Origin: Flavivirga jejuensis
GTDB taxonomy: Bacteria > Bacteroidota > Bacteroidia > Flavobacteriales > Flavobacteriaceae
Direction: 5' to 3'
Assembly (NCBI RefSeq): GCF_030540765.1
Contig: NZ_JAUOEL010000002.1
Location: 434,001-498,000, forward strand
DNA: 64,000 bases
Shown: one piece after another, positions 35,912 to 45,478 of the stretch
Layout: every line of letters begins with the position of its first letter
Numbering within the stretch: the first letter of the stretch is position 1
Translations under genes and position numbers: made by a program
The notes under the pieces: model-generated
What the model saw: the letters and a program-made list of their open reading frames with translations, nothing else
Databases searched by the model: none
What the model was told of the DNA's origin: nothing

Positions 35912-35960
35912 GGTCTAAAAAGTATCATTTTGATTACTTTACTTTTTAGACCTCTTTTAT
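35912..35960. terminator. Bidirectional terminator, GTCTAAAAAGT type
   Basis: GGTCTAAAAAGTA (35912-35924) and TACTTTTTAGACC (35940-35952) make a perfect 13-bp stem with A's before and T's after. It separates the convergent CCC-motif and ornithine aminotransferase genes and shares its arm with hairpins near 10.75 and 55.3 kb. Confidence 0.88.
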
Positions 35961-35973
35961 TTAGAGCTAATGC

Positions 35974-37218
35974 TTACTTCTCAAATTGTTTAAGTGTCTT
36001 TATAATGATACTAACACAATCTAGTAATTGTTCTTCGTTCATCACTAAAGGCGGAGCAAAACGTATAATATTACCGTGGGTAGGTTTTGCTAATAATCCA
36101 TTATCCCTTAATGCCAGACAAATATTCCAAGCTGTGTCACTATCCTCATCATCATTTATGAGAATCGCATTAAGCAAGCCCTTTCCTCTAACTAAGTTAG
36201 CGATATTACTTGTCTCAATATATTTATTTAATTCGTTTCTAAACAAATCACCTAATAGCTCGGCATTTTTAGCTAATCCCTCATCTCTTACAACTTCAAG
36301 AGCTGCTATCGCTACAGCTGCTGCAACGGGGTTTCCTCCAAAAGTACTCCCGTGATTACCTGGTTTAATAACATTCATAATAGCATCATTAGCTAAAACA
36401 GCAGATACAGGATAAACACCGCCACTTATAGCTTTACCCAGAATTAAAATATCTGGTGATACATCCTCATGATCTACAGCCAATAGTTTCCCAGTTCTAG
36501 CAATACCTGTTTGTACTTCATCAGCAATAAACAATACGTTATAGTGTTCACAAAGTGATTTTGCTTTACTTAAATAACCTTCACTAGGCACATAAACCCC
36601 TGCTTCTCCTTGTATAGGTTCTACTAAAAAACCAGCAACATTAGGATTATTTTGTAAAGCAGACTCTAATGCATTAAGATTATCATATTCAATTTTAATA
36701 AACCCATTAGTAAACGGTCCAAAGTTTTGACGTGCAACAGGATCGTTAGAAAATGAGATGATCGTTGTGGTACGTCCATGAAAATTGTTTTCGCATACTA
36801 TAATTTCTGCTTTATTCTCATCAATCCCCTTTACCTCGTAAGCCCATTTTCTACATAACTTTAAAGCCGTCTCTACAGCTTCTGCTCCCGTATTCATTGG
36901 TAATAACTTATCAAAACCAAAAAACTCGCAAGCAAACTTCTCATATTTACCGAGTATATCATTATAAAATGCTCTCGAAGTTAATGTTAATGTTTGTGCT
37001 TGTTGCATCATAGCATTAACAATTTTTGGGTGACAATGTCCTTGGTTAACAGCAGAATATGCAGAAAGAAAATCATAATATTGTTTTCCATCTACATCCC
37101 ATACATACACACCTTCTCCTTTGCTTAATACAACAGGTAAAGGATGGTAATTATGAGCGCCATACTTGTTTTCTAATTCAATTAATTGTTGTGATGTTTG
37201 TTGTCCTAAAATTGCCAT
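35974..37218 (-). CDS. rocD: Ornithine--oxo-acid aminotransferase
   Basis: PLP class III aminotransferase converting ornithine and 2-oxoglutarate to glutamate semialdehyde and glutamate in arginine/ornithine catabolism. Family marks: [20 protein letters not shown] near the start (OAT-specific), [26 protein letters not shown], and the PLP lysine in ILGKAISGG. Length of 414 aa is standard. An exact minus-strand TATATTTG box (37337-37344) lies about 120 bp upstream. Sequence favours OAT over acetylornithine or GABA aminotransferases because of the N-terminal [11 protein letters not shown] block. Confidence 0.92.
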   Translation of the reverse strand: MAILGQQTSQQLIELENKYGAHNYHPLPVVLSKGEGVYVWDVDGKQYYDFLSAYSAVNQGHCHPKIVNAMMQQAQTLTLTSRAFYNDILGKYEKFACEFFGFDKLLPMNTGAEAVETALKLCRKWAYEVKGIDENKAEIIVCENNFHGRTTTIISFSNDPVARQNFGPFTNGFIKIEYDNLNALESALQNNPNVAGFLVEPIQGEAGVYVPSEGYLSKAKSLCEHYNVLFIADEVQTGIARTGKLLAVDHEDVSPDILILGKAISGGVYPVSAVLANDAIMNVIKPGNHGSTFGGNPVAAAVAIAALEVVRDEGLAKNAELLGDLFRNELNKYIETSNIANLVRGKGLLNAILINDDEDSDTAWNICLALRDNGLLAKPTHGNIIRFAPPLVMNEEQLLDCVSIIIKTLKQFEK

Positions 37219-37363
37219 TTTAAAAGTAAAATTTAAAAATAAAAAATATGCAATTCCTTCTGTACCTTTATTCTTTCGAAGAAAACGAAAATTCAGCGTG
37301 AGAGAGAAATCATCCCCAGATAGAGGCGCAAGTTAGCAAATATAAACTGTTTGTCAAAAAAAC

Positions 37364-37750
37364 TTATTCAGACGTTCTTCCCGAGAGTGATGACACTTGT
37401 AGTTCTAAACGTTTTAACTCCCTCATTATCGTGTTTTTATCCATTTGCATCCATGCAAATACTTTTAAAATACTAATTCCAATTAAAAGGGAAATGCCTC
37501 CAAAACCCCACTTAATAAGACTTTGAACATCATCCGTTTCTAAAAACTGTACAACACAATAAATAAATAATCCTAAGAAAATTAAATTCATAATACTCAT
37601 TAGTGTAATCATCCAACCATTTTTCCCCTTAAATAAACCTATAACCATGCTAAACACATTTTGTTCATCTAATTCATCGTAAAACTTTGCCTCTTCTTCA
37701 GTTAAGGTTTCTTTAATTAATTTGTCTATGTCTTCCATATTAGTTTCCAT
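37364..37750 (-). CDS. Membrane protein coupled to an ECF sigma factor (DUF6768-like)
   Basis: The 128-aa protein has an acidic N-terminus (IDKLIKETLTEEEAKFYDEL) and two transmembrane helices (about 46-66 and 78-97). It ends with a short cytoplasmic coiled coil. The ATG overlaps the sigma gene's last codons by 11 bp; an ATG four codons later would also work. The arrangement suggests it modulates that sigma factor, though it is not a typical single-pass anti-sigma. I recall this family as DUF6768; treat the name as tentative. Confidence 0.7.
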   Translation of the reverse strand: METNMEDIDKLIKETLTEEEAKFYDELDEQNVFSMVIGLFKGKNGWMITLMSIMNLIFLGLFIYCVVQFLETDDVQSLIKWGFGGISLLIGISILKVFAWMQMDKNTIMRELKRLELQVSSLSGRTSE

Positions 37751-38291
37751 AATTCTTATTTTTTAATATTGATTTTAATTTTTCTCTGGCATGATACAGC
37801 CTTGATTTTGCAGTTCCTACCGATATATTAAAAATATTACTTATCTCTTTTAAAGAATAGTCTTCTACATAAAACAACTTAATAACCATTTGTTGATTTT
37901 CAGGAAGCTTCTTTATAGTTTGTAAAAGTTCATTTTTTAATTGTTCATTATCATCCGTTTCTTCTATAATATCTTGTTCATATTTATAGCTCTCAAGCAC
38001 ACTTCTTTTTCTGTTTTTTGCCTTAATAGCATCTAAAGACTTTGTATAAACGATGCGCATTCCCCAACTCCCAAAACTTTCAGGGTGCTTCAAATCACAT
38101 ATTTTGTCTATAATAATTTTCCAACTATCTTGAGTAATATCCTTTGCAGCATCTGCATCTTCCAAAATATAAAACGCTTTTTTACAAAACAATTTATGCC
38201 ATCGTTTTACTAAAAACACCAGGGCTTTCTTGTTACCAGATTGATACTTTAAAACTAGTTGTTTGTCAATTTTTCGTTGTTCACTATCCAT
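37740..38291 (-). CDS. ECF-family RNA polymerase sigma-70 factor (second module)
   Basis: The 183-aa protein has sigma region 2 (DAAKDITQDSWKIIIDKI) and region 4 (LKEISNIFNISVGTAKSRLY), with a full C-terminal helix-turn-helix. It overlaps the downstream membrane-protein gene, indicating a two-gene regulatory unit. It differs from the ECF factor at 7.7 kb in sequence and in its partner, so the two probably answer different signals. Divergent from rlmD by 135 bp. Confidence 0.9.
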   Translation of the reverse strand: MDSEQRKIDKQLVLKYQSGNKKALVFLVKRWHKLFCKKAFYILEDADAAKDITQDSWKIIIDKICDLKHPESFGSWGMRIVYTKSLDAIKAKNRKRSVLESYKYEQDIIEETDDNEQLKNELLQTIKKLPENQQMVIKLFYVEDYSLKEISNIFNISVGTAKSRLYHAREKLKSILKNKNYGN

Positions 38292-38414
38292 TCTTACTAG
38301 GCAACTTATACTTTAAAGACTTAAAAAAACTAAAAAGGTTCATTTTATTTTCCATCAAAATGAAAATCTATTAAAGTTAATGGAAATAAAACCATATTTA
38401 TTTGTTGCTATTAT

Positions 38415-38422
38415 TATTTTTG
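38415..38422 (+). promoter_or_regulatory. -7 box almost touching the rlmD start
   Basis: TATTTTTG matches TAnnTTTG exactly and ends only 4 bp before the ATG. If used, transcription would start at or next to the ATG, giving a leaderless mRNA. No good -33 element is seen. Confidence 0.4.
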
Positions 38423-38426
38423 CAGC

Positions 38427-39839
38427 ATGTCTAGAAGAAAAGCAAAAAAACAAGTTTTTGAGCAAGTTGAAGTTATTGATGCAGGAGCTAAAGGTAAGAC
38501 CATAGCCAAAGCACCAGATGGGAAGGTGATCTTTCTATCAAATGCCGTTCCTGGTGATGTTATTGATGTACAAACTTTTAAAAAACGTAAAGCCTACTAT
38601 GAAGGTAAAGCCATTGCCTTTCATAAATTATCAGATAAAAGAACAAATCCTGAATGTGACCATTTTGGAACTTGTGGTGGCTGTAAATGGCAAGACATGG
38701 CTTACGAGCATCAATTGTTTTACAAACAAAAAGAAGTCACTAATAATTTAACACGTATAGGACATATTGAACTTCCTGAAGTCACTCCTATTCTAGCTGC
38801 TTCAAACCAATATTTTTACAGAAATAAAATGGAATTTTCTTTTAGTGATAGTCGTTGGCTAACAATAGAAGAAGTACAATCCGATGAAGATTTAGGCGAT
38901 AGAAATGCCTTAGGCTTTCATATTCCAGGAATGTGGGATAAAATTCTAGATCTAAAAAAATGTTATTTGCAAGCAGATCCATCTAACGCTATTAGAAATG
39001 CCGTTAAACAATTTGCAATTGAAAACGAATTAGAATTCTTTAACACACGTAATCAAACTGGTTTGCTAAGAACTATGATGGTTCGTACATCTAGTACGGG
39101 CGATATTATGATTATGCTTCAGTTTTTTAAAGAAGACAAAACAAAACGTGAATTATTGCTAGATTTTATTGCTGACACATTTCCGCAGATAACCTCATTA
39201 CAGTATGTTATTAATGGAAAAGCAAACGATACCATTTACGATCAAGACGTTATTTGCTATAAAGGTGCAGATCATATTTTTGAAGAAATGGAAGGCTTAA
39301 AATTTAAGATTAATGCCAAGTCATTTTATCAAACAAATTCAGATCAAGCTTTTGAGTTATACAAAATCACAAGAAATTTCGCGGAACTAACAGGAAATGA
39401 ACTAGTTTACGATTTATATACAGGCACAGGAACCATTGCTCAATTCGTTGCTAAAAAAGCGAGTAAAGTTATTGGTGTAGAATCTGTTCCAGATGCTATA
39501 ATTGCTGCTAAAGAAAATGCACAATTAAATAATATAAATAACGTTGAATTCTATGTTGGAGATATGAAACAGGTTTTTAATGATGCTTTTATAGAAACAC
39601 ACGGGCAGCCAGATGTTATTATAACCGATCCGCCACGTGATGGCATGCATAAAGATGTAGTACAACAAATATTAAACATCGCCCCTAAAAAGGTGGTTTA
39701 TGTAAGTTGTAATAGTGCGACGCAGGCTAGAGATTTAGAATTAATGGATGCCCTATATAAAGTTACAAAAACGCAAGCAGTAGATATGTTTCCGCAAACG
39801 TTTCATGTTGAAAATGTTGTACTTTTGGAACGTCGATAG
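38427..39839 (+). CDS. rlmD: 23S rRNA (uracil-C5)-methyltransferase RlmD/RumA
   Basis: SAM-dependent methylation of a conserved 23S rRNA uridine. TRAM-like N-terminal domain (about 10-70), Fe-S cluster cysteines Cys77, Cys83, Cys86 (CDHFGTCGGCKW) with a later Cys, the SAM motif YDLYTGTGTIAQF, ITDPPRDGMHKDVV, and catalytic Cys428 in VYVSCNSATQARDL. At 470 aa it is full length. The two downstream genes (DUF6452, DUF6048) are its usual neighbours in this family of bacteria. Confidence 0.95.
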   Translation: MSRRKAKKQVFEQVEVIDAGAKGKTIAKAPDGKVIFLSNAVPGDVIDVQTFKKRKAYYEGKAIAFHKLSDKRTNPECDHFGTCGGCKWQDMAYEHQLFYKQKEVTNNLTRIGHIELPEVTPILAASNQYFYRNKMEFSFSDSRWLTIEEVQSDEDLGDRNALGFHIPGMWDKILDLKKCYLQADPSNAIRNAVKQFAIENELEFFNTRNQTGLLRTMMVRTSSTGDIMIMLQFFKEDKTKRELLLDFIADTFPQITSLQYVINGKANDTIYDQDVICYKGADHIFEEMEGLKFKINAKSFYQTNSDQAFELYKITRNFAELTGNELVYDLYTGTGTIAQFVAKKASKVIGVESVPDAIIAAKENAQLNNINNVEFYVGDMKQVFNDAFIETHGQPDVIITDPPRDGMHKDVVQQILNIAPKKVVYVSCNSATQARDLELMDALYKVTKTQAVDMFPQTFHVENVVLLERR

Positions 39840-39923
39840 TTGCATACATTAAAAAACTAAAAGTCCATTCTTAGCTAACCTATACACAGCCTAGTCGAAG
39901 TAAAAAATCTATTAAAATAAAAA

Positions 39924-40493
39924 ATGAAGTATTTAAAAATTTTAGTAATACCACTCCTTTTCATCGTTATTTTAATGATTAGTTGTGAACGCGATGATAT
40001 CTGCCCCGATAGCACCCCTACGACGCCAAGATTAATTATTAGTGCCTATAATGAATCAAGTCCAGATAACACAAAATTTATTGATAATTTACTAATTTTT
40101 GGTGTAGGAAACGAGAATTCTCTTAGTGTTACTGTAGAAGATATAGATATAAACTACGATGGAACTGGTAATATACTTGACATTTATTTACCATTAAAAA
40201 CAGATGATGATACGACTCAGTATATTCTTCACAAAGATTATCTTTATGATGATAATGACACTCCTGATGATACAAGTGATGATATCGAAACAAGCAACGC
40301 AGATACAATAACCATAAACTATAGTCGTGAACAAGTTTATGTATCTCGTGCTTGTGGCTATAAAACTATTTTTAATGATGTAACCTTTACTATTGAGACA
40401 GATGACGACAACTGGATCAAATCAAGAATATCTGTAAATAATAACCAACCTGTAGAAGATGAAACAGAAACACACTATAACATATTTCATTAG
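39924..40493 (+). CDS. DUF6452 family lipoprotein
   Basis: The 189-aa protein has a lipoprotein signal (hydrophobic 5-19) with Cys21 in MISCERDDICP. The Cys followed by acidic residues suggests surface export. The CERDDICPDSTPTTPRLII block is the family signature. The rest is beta-rich and Asp-rich. It overlaps the next gene by 35 bp, implying tight coupling. Function unknown; paired with the DUF6048 barrel it may form an envelope complex. Confidence 0.82.
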   Translation: MKYLKILVIPLLFIVILMISCERDDICPDSTPTTPRLIISAYNESSPDNTKFIDNLLIFGVGNENSLSVTVEDIDINYDGTGNILDIYLPLKTDDDTTQYILHKDYLYDDNDTPDDTSDDIETSNADTITINYSREQVYVSRACGYKTIFNDVTFTIETDDDNWIKSRISVNNNQPVEDETETHYNIFH

Positions 40494-41214
40494 TATCGTA
40501 TTTATGTTACTTTTTTGTGTGTCTGTAAACGCACAAAACGATAGTATTATTAGTACACCTAACGACTCTTTAAAAGTAAAACTAAAGTATGGGCTTCGAT
40601 TAGGTGGCGATCTGGGTAAATTAATTCGTTCGTTTGCTGACGAGGACTATACTGGATTTGAAATTTCGGGAGATTTTAGGCTTAAAAAACATTTATATGT
40701 CGCTGGTGAAATTGGTATAGAAGAAAAAAACACTATTAATGAGTCTTTAGACAATACTACTGATGCCCCTACATTAGACATCACAACTAAAGGGTCTTAT
40801 ATTAAAGGAGGTGTAGATTATAATATGTACATAAACTGGTTAGATATGGATAACATGGTCTATTCTGGTTTTCGTATAGGAGCGAGTTCTTTTAGTCATG
40901 ATCTAAATAGTTTTAGAGTTTATAGTATTAATCAATATTGGACATCTCAATTTTCTTCAACTGAGAAACAAGAATTTAATGGCTTAACTGCTTTTTGGGC
41001 AGAATTAATTTTAGGCATCAAGGTAGAATTATTAAATAATTTATATCTGGGTCTAAATGCTCAATTTAAAATATTAGCGAGTGAGACTGTCCCAAATGGT
41101 TTTGAAAATGTTTATATCCCAGGGTTTAACAAAACCTACGATACTAGTAGTATTGGTGTAGGATATAGTTATACGTTGTCGTATCGTATCCCCCTTTATA
41201 AAAGGAGCAAATAA
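40459..41214 (+). CDS. DUF6048 family outer-membrane protein
   Basis: The 251-aa protein begins with a signal peptide (about 1-25, ending SVNAQ) and shows beta-barrel periodicity throughout (YGLRLGGDLGKLIRSF, HLYVAGEIGIEEK, YSGFRIGASSFSH, YTLSYRIPLYKRS). Starts inside the 3' end of the DUF6452 gene. A probable outer-membrane barrel paired with that lipoprotein; role unknown. Confidence 0.82.
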   Translation: MKQKHTITYFISIVFMLLFCVSVNAQNDSIISTPNDSLKVKLKYGLRLGGDLGKLIRSFADEDYTGFEISGDFRLKKHLYVAGEIGIEEKNTINESLDNTTDAPTLDITTKGSYIKGGVDYNMYINWLDMDNMVYSGFRIGASSFSHDLNSFRVYSINQYWTSQFSSTEKQEFNGLTAFWAELILGIKVELLNNLYLGLNAQFKILASETVPNGFENVYIPGFNKTYDTSSIGVGYSYTLSYRIPLYKRSK

Positions 41215-41368
41215 TCTGTTTTGTTAACGACTCAACTTAGGAGACCAATACAATAAACTTAGATGTTAATAATAGATTAATTATAGAAAAACATTTAAAT
41301 TCTTTAATTTACAATAAACAAATTCTTGCTGTATTCTATCTTGAACGAAGACCAAAGGCAGGAATAAG

Positions 41369-42526
41369 TTACTTCATATATTTCCCCTTCTTACTCCCTT
41401 CATACATCACATATTTAACCAAACGAGCTTCCAGCTTCGCATTAAATAAGTGTATTTTACGAGAAGGGCGTAACCCCACATGCTTAAGCGCATCAAGGTT
41501 AGAGGTAATAAACCAGGCATCAGTACCTGGGTAATTTTGTTTTAGAGTATCACCAATATGACTATAAAATGCTTCCATATCTATGTCTAAACGTTCACCA
41601 TACGGTGGATTAAATACCATATGCAATTTCTCCTCACCGCCTTTTTGGGTTTTAAAAAAATCTTCGTGTTTAACCTCTATAAAGTCTTCTAATTGCGCAT
41701 TTTTTACGTTGTCTTTGGTTTTAGAAACCGCACTTGGTGCTTTATCGTACCCAATTATTTTATAATGAAAATCCCTCGTTTTTTTAAGAAGAGATTCTTC
41801 TATCTTTTCAAATAAATCAACATCCCAATCTTGCCAGCGCTCAAACGCAAATTCTTTACGCATTAAATTGGGCGGAATGTTACAAGCTATCATCGCTGCT
41901 TCTATAAGCATGGTACCACTACCACACATAGGATCCATAAAATCGGTTTGTCCATCCCAACCCGACAACATAATCAATCCTGCAGCTAGTACTTCGTTAA
42001 TAGGTGCAATATTAGTAGCGGTTTTATAACCTCGTTTATGTAAAGAATCTCCCGAAGAATCTAAAGATATAGTACATCGACGTCTATCTATATGTACATT
42101 AATTTTTAAATCGGGAAATTTTAAATCAACATTAGGTCGTTGCCCTGTAGTATCTCTAAACTTATCTACTATAGCATCCTTTGTTTTTTGAGCGATATAT
42201 AAGGAGTGTGAAAACAAATCGGAATGAATCGTTGCATCGACAGCCAAAGTCCCCGTGGGTTTTAAATACTTTCCCCACTCCATAGCATAAATCTTATTGT
42301 ATAAATCTTTTTCGCTGCTTACAGTAAATGAATGGATAGGTCTTAAAATTTTAATAGCAGTACGTAACCCTAAATTAGATTTGTACATAAACCCTTTATC
42401 TCCAGAAAAACTAACATTTCGAATGCCTTTTTTTACATCTCGTGCTCCCAGTTGTATAAGCTCATTCTCTAATAATTCTTCGAAACCAAATAAAGTTTTG
42501 GCTACCATTTTGAAATTTTCTTCCAT
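41369..42526 (-). CDS. THUMP-domain rRNA methyltransferase (RlmL N-terminal type)
   Basis: The 385-aa protein has an N-terminal ferredoxin-like/THUMP region (about 1-155) and a methyltransferase domain with DPMCGSGTMLIEAA (SAM binding) and NPPYGERLD (NPPY target-base motif of N-methyltransferases). This is equivalent to the RlmL half of E. coli RlmKL, which makes m2G2445 in 23S rRNA. The RlmK half is absent, as is common outside gammaproteobacteria. An exact minus-strand TATTTTTG box lies at 42565-42572. Alternative ATG (codon 7) cannot be excluded. Confidence 0.88.
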   Translation of the reverse strand: MEENFKMVAKTLFGFEELLENELIQLGARDVKKGIRNVSFSGDKGFMYKSNLGLRTAIKILRPIHSFTVSSEKDLYNKIYAMEWGKYLKPTGTLAVDATIHSDLFSHSLYIAQKTKDAIVDKFRDTTGQRPNVDLKFPDLKINVHIDRRRCTISLDSSGDSLHKRGYKTATNIAPINEVLAAGLIMLSGWDGQTDFMDPMCGSGTMLIEAAMIACNIPPNLMRKEFAFERWQDWDVDLFEKIEESLLKKTRDFHYKIIGYDKAPSAVSKTKDNVKNAQLEDFIEVKHEDFFKTQKGGEEKLHMVFNPPYGERLDIDMEAFYSHIGDTLKQNYPGTDAWFITSNLDALKHVGLRPSRKIHLFNAKLEARLVKYVMYEGSKKGKYMK

Positions 42527-42802
42527 TTTTTCCTACTACTTACTAGATACACTTTAATAGCTTGCAAAAATAGCGTAATTTTGTGTTAAATTAATGTTAA
42601 TACGAAATTAGATTAAGGGGACAATATATCCTTTTTATACCGAAATTGCTTTACTATCAATAAGATTCTGAGTGGAATTCGTAATAAAAAAGATATAGAC
42701 GAAAAATTATATTCATGTATTTAATATTATAAAGTATTAAACCTTGAATAATAAACTCATCTTGTGTTGCAAAACAATACGAGACAACCACCAAAAAAGA
42801 AT

Positions 42803-43534
42803 ATGATAACAGATACTACAAAATGGTTTACTTCTTGGTTTGACACGCCATTTTACCATATTTTATATAAAAACAGGGATGATAGCGAAGCGCATGAATT
42901 CATGGATACCCTTACCAATTATTTAAACATTCCTGAGCTCGGAACTGTTTTAGATTTGGCTTGCGGAAAAGGGAGACATGCCCTTTATTTAAATACTTTA
43001 GGATACCATGTAACAGGTGTGGATCTAAGCGAAAATAGTATTAAACACGCTAAACAGTTTGAAAACGATACATTACATTTCGAGGTTCATGACATGTGTA
43101 AACCTTACAATACCCAATTTGATGCGGTTTTTAATTTGTTTACTAGTTTTGGCTATTTTGATAAAGAGGAAGATAACCTGAACACCATTAAAGCAATAAA
43201 AGCTAATTTAAATGACTTTGGTTTTGGGGTCATCGATTTTATGAATAGCGAATTTATAATCGATAATTTAGTACCCACAGAACTAAAAACAGTCGATGGC
43301 ATTGATTTCAATTTAAAACGCTGTATAGAAGATGGTTATATTGTAAAAGATATTTCATTTTCTGTAAATGGGGAAGATTATAATTTTCAAGAACGAGTAA
43401 GAGCATTTACTCTTAATGATTTTGAAAAATTATTTAAAAAAGCTAATGTACATTTGTTAGATGTGTTTGGAGATTATAAATTGCGTAAGTTTAATGCAAA
43501 AACATCCGAACGTTTAGTAATGATCTTTAAATAG
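42803..43534 (+). CDS. Class I SAM-dependent methyltransferase
   Basis: The 243-aa cytosolic enzyme contains the SAM-binding motif VLDLACGKGRHALYL (about residues 45-60) and DLSENSI, followed by FDAVFNLFTSFGYF. It is of the UbiE/BioC-like size but lacks features that fix a substrate. The ATG at 42803 is chosen over a GTG 39 bp upstream because it follows an A-rich leader and yields the usual start. Stand-alone. Confidence 0.82.
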   Translation: MITDTTKWFTSWFDTPFYHILYKNRDDSEAHEFMDTLTNYLNIPELGTVLDLACGKGRHALYLNTLGYHVTGVDLSENSIKHAKQFENDTLHFEVHDMCKPYNTQFDAVFNLFTSFGYFDKEEDNLNTIKAIKANLNDFGFGVIDFMNSEFIIDNLVPTELKTVDGIDFNLKRCIEDGYIVKDISFSVNGEDYNFQERVRAFTLNDFEKLFKKANVHLLDVFGDYKLRKFNAKTSERLVMIFK

Positions 43535-43578
43535 CCATTCCATTCCCGTTAAAAACATTTTTTGAGTATTTAAAATAC

Positions 43579-44253
43579 ATGAATAATTATCTTTTACCTT
43601 TTTACGCTGTTATTTTAGGAGTGCTTATAGCCAGCATTACCAGAGCAAAAAAATCTTTGAACACCAAGCTCCTACTCTCTTTTAGTGGTGCTTTTCTATT
43701 AGCCTTAACACTTTTTGAGCTATTACCCGAGGTTTACAATCATTTGGATACCAAACTTACTGGACTTTATATTATGTGCGGTATTTTACTTCAAATTATT
43801 TTAGAACTATTCTCTAAAGGTGCAGAACACGGACACGTACATGTGCACAAGAACGAAACAGCTTTCCCTTGGTTACTATTTATTAGTTTATGCATTCATA
43901 GTTTTTTAGAAGGTTTTGCTATACACGAACATAACGATATGGTTTATGGTGTATTAATTCACAAAATACCAATAGCAACTTTAATTAGCATGTTTCTATT
44001 TCAGTCCAATTACGGTAAAATACAGATTAGTATCTTTTTACTCATTTTTGCTTGTATGACGCCTTTCGGAACTATTATTTCTCATACTTCTGAAACAGCT
44101 ACTAGTTTTGCACATATTATTAACGCCATCGTTATTGGTATCTTTTTTCATATTTCTACTACCATTCTATTTGAAAGTGGCGATGGTCATAAATTCAATT
44201 TATCTAAATTTATTGCCATTATCTTAGGTGTTGGCATTGCTTATATGATATAA
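43579..44253 (+). CDS. ZIP-family divalent metal transporter
   Basis: The 224-aa polytopic protein has eight predicted helices, the histidine-rich cytoplasmic loop AEHGHVHVHKNE between helices, and the core metal-binding motif HSFLEGFAI with a further HKIP motif. ZIP proteins take up zinc, iron or manganese; the exact metal is not readable. 44 bp after the methyltransferase gene, so possibly co-transcribed. No Zur-like site is recognised upstream. Confidence 0.88.
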   Translation: MNNYLLPFYAVILGVLIASITRAKKSLNTKLLLSFSGAFLLALTLFELLPEVYNHLDTKLTGLYIMCGILLQIILELFSKGAEHGHVHVHKNETAFPWLLFISLCIHSFLEGFAIHEHNDMVYGVLIHKIPIATLISMFLFQSNYGKIQISIFLLIFACMTPFGTIISHTSETATSFAHIINAIVIGIFFHISTTILFESGDGHKFNLSKFIAIILGVGIAYMI

Positions 44254-44378
44254 TTTATTATCCTTGATGAGGGAGCAAGAATCTTATAAAATGACACCGT
44301 ATCATTATAAAGAGGATCCTTGCTTTTGTTTATCTTGAGTAAAGAACGAAAGGTAGAAATAATAAAATAACGTTTTAT

Positions 44379-44807
44379 ATGTTTTCTAAAGAAGAATCGC
44401 GACAATTACGACAAGAATTTTGGACCAGTTTTGGAAAATCGTTTCCTCGAAAATGGACTTTATACGATACCAAATTAAAAGGTCTTAGCTTTAAGTTTCA
44501 TTTTGATAATAAAAGCGCTTTGGTAGCTTTAGATTTAGAAGACGATCTTGAAAACCGCATTAAATATTGGGAAAAACTCCAAGCTTTAAAATCTATTCTC
44601 TTAGATGACTTTTTACCTGATGCTATTTTTAATGAAGCATATTTTTTAGATAATGAAAAAGAGATTTCCAGAATCTATGTGCCTTTGGAACAAAAAGTAT
44701 CTATTCATAATAAAAACACATGGCGCGATGTTATGGAATTTTTCAATAAAAACATGAGCTTATTTGAAGCTTTTTTTGAAGACTATAAAGATGTGATCGA
44801 AGGATAA
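44379..44807 (+). CDS. DUF4268 domain-containing protein
   Basis: The 142-aa soluble protein consists of one DUF4268 unit, recognisable from RQLRQEFWTSFGKSFPRKW and the central HFDNKSALVALDLE. This domain is often found near nucleases but its own role is unknown. Its stop abuts the stop of the convergent GNAT gene with no spacer. Confidence 0.85.
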   Translation: MFSKEESRQLRQEFWTSFGKSFPRKWTLYDTKLKGLSFKFHFDNKSALVALDLEDDLENRIKYWEKLQALKSILLDDFLPDAIFNEAYFLDNEKEISRIYVPLEQKVSIHNKNTWRDVMEFFNKNMSLFEAFFEDYKDVIEG

Positions 44808-45299
44808 TCAAACCGTTTTCACCATTTGATAATCATCCATTACAAACCCATTACCAATATCTGCAATCAAAGCCCCCGTATTAATAAATCCTAGTTTTTC
44901 ATAAGCTTTAATAGCGTTTATGTTATTTATATTTACAGTAAGCCTAATACTTTTTAATTGATAACTTTTCGCTTTTTCTTCAACAAACATCATGACCATT
45001 TTACCAATCTTTTTACCTCTGTATGAGCTTAAAACATAAATTTTACTTAAAAATAAAGATGCCGCTTCCTTCTTTATTGAAATGTAACCAACAGCTACTT
45101 CTTCATAAGTAATTAAAAAATATTCAAATCCATTCGTTACCTGTTCTTCAATTGCGATTGCAGATTGAAACTTATCGAGCATGTAATCTACCTGGGACTT
45201 CCCTACTATCGGGATATAATGCTCCCGCCAAATAATATCTGCCAATTTTGCTATTTGCGAATAATATGCTTTGGTATTAACAGCCGTAATATCTACCAT
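44808..45299 (-). CDS. GNAT-family N-acetyltransferase
   Basis: The 163-aa protein has a GNAT fold. The acetyl-CoA pyrophosphate loop is in LSSYRGKKIGKMVMMFVEEK (RGKKIG), followed by LTVNINNINAIKAYEKLGF, the family's final motif. Substrate not identifiable; small-molecule or peptide acetylation is typical. Transcribed alone, convergent with DUF4268. Confidence 0.88.
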   Translation of the reverse strand: MVDITAVNTKAYYSQIAKLADIIWREHYIPIVGKSQVDYMLDKFQSAIAIEEQVTNGFEYFLITYEEVAVGYISIKKEAASLFLSKIYVLSSYRGKKIGKMVMMFVEEKAKSYQLKSIRLTVNINNINAIKAYEKLGFINTGALIADIGNGFVMDDYQMVKTV

Positions 45300-45478
45300 A
45301 TAAAAACTTTAAATAATTGTTCAAATTAAGTGATAAAAGCTGAACTAACGGCAAGCTAACAGGCTTTAAAAGGACCGTTCGTCGAAAAATATAACCTTTT
45401 ATCTATATTTATACATGTAATTAAAGTCTAACATCTAAAAAATAACGTAACTAAAAAATAAAAAGACAAACTCCAAAT

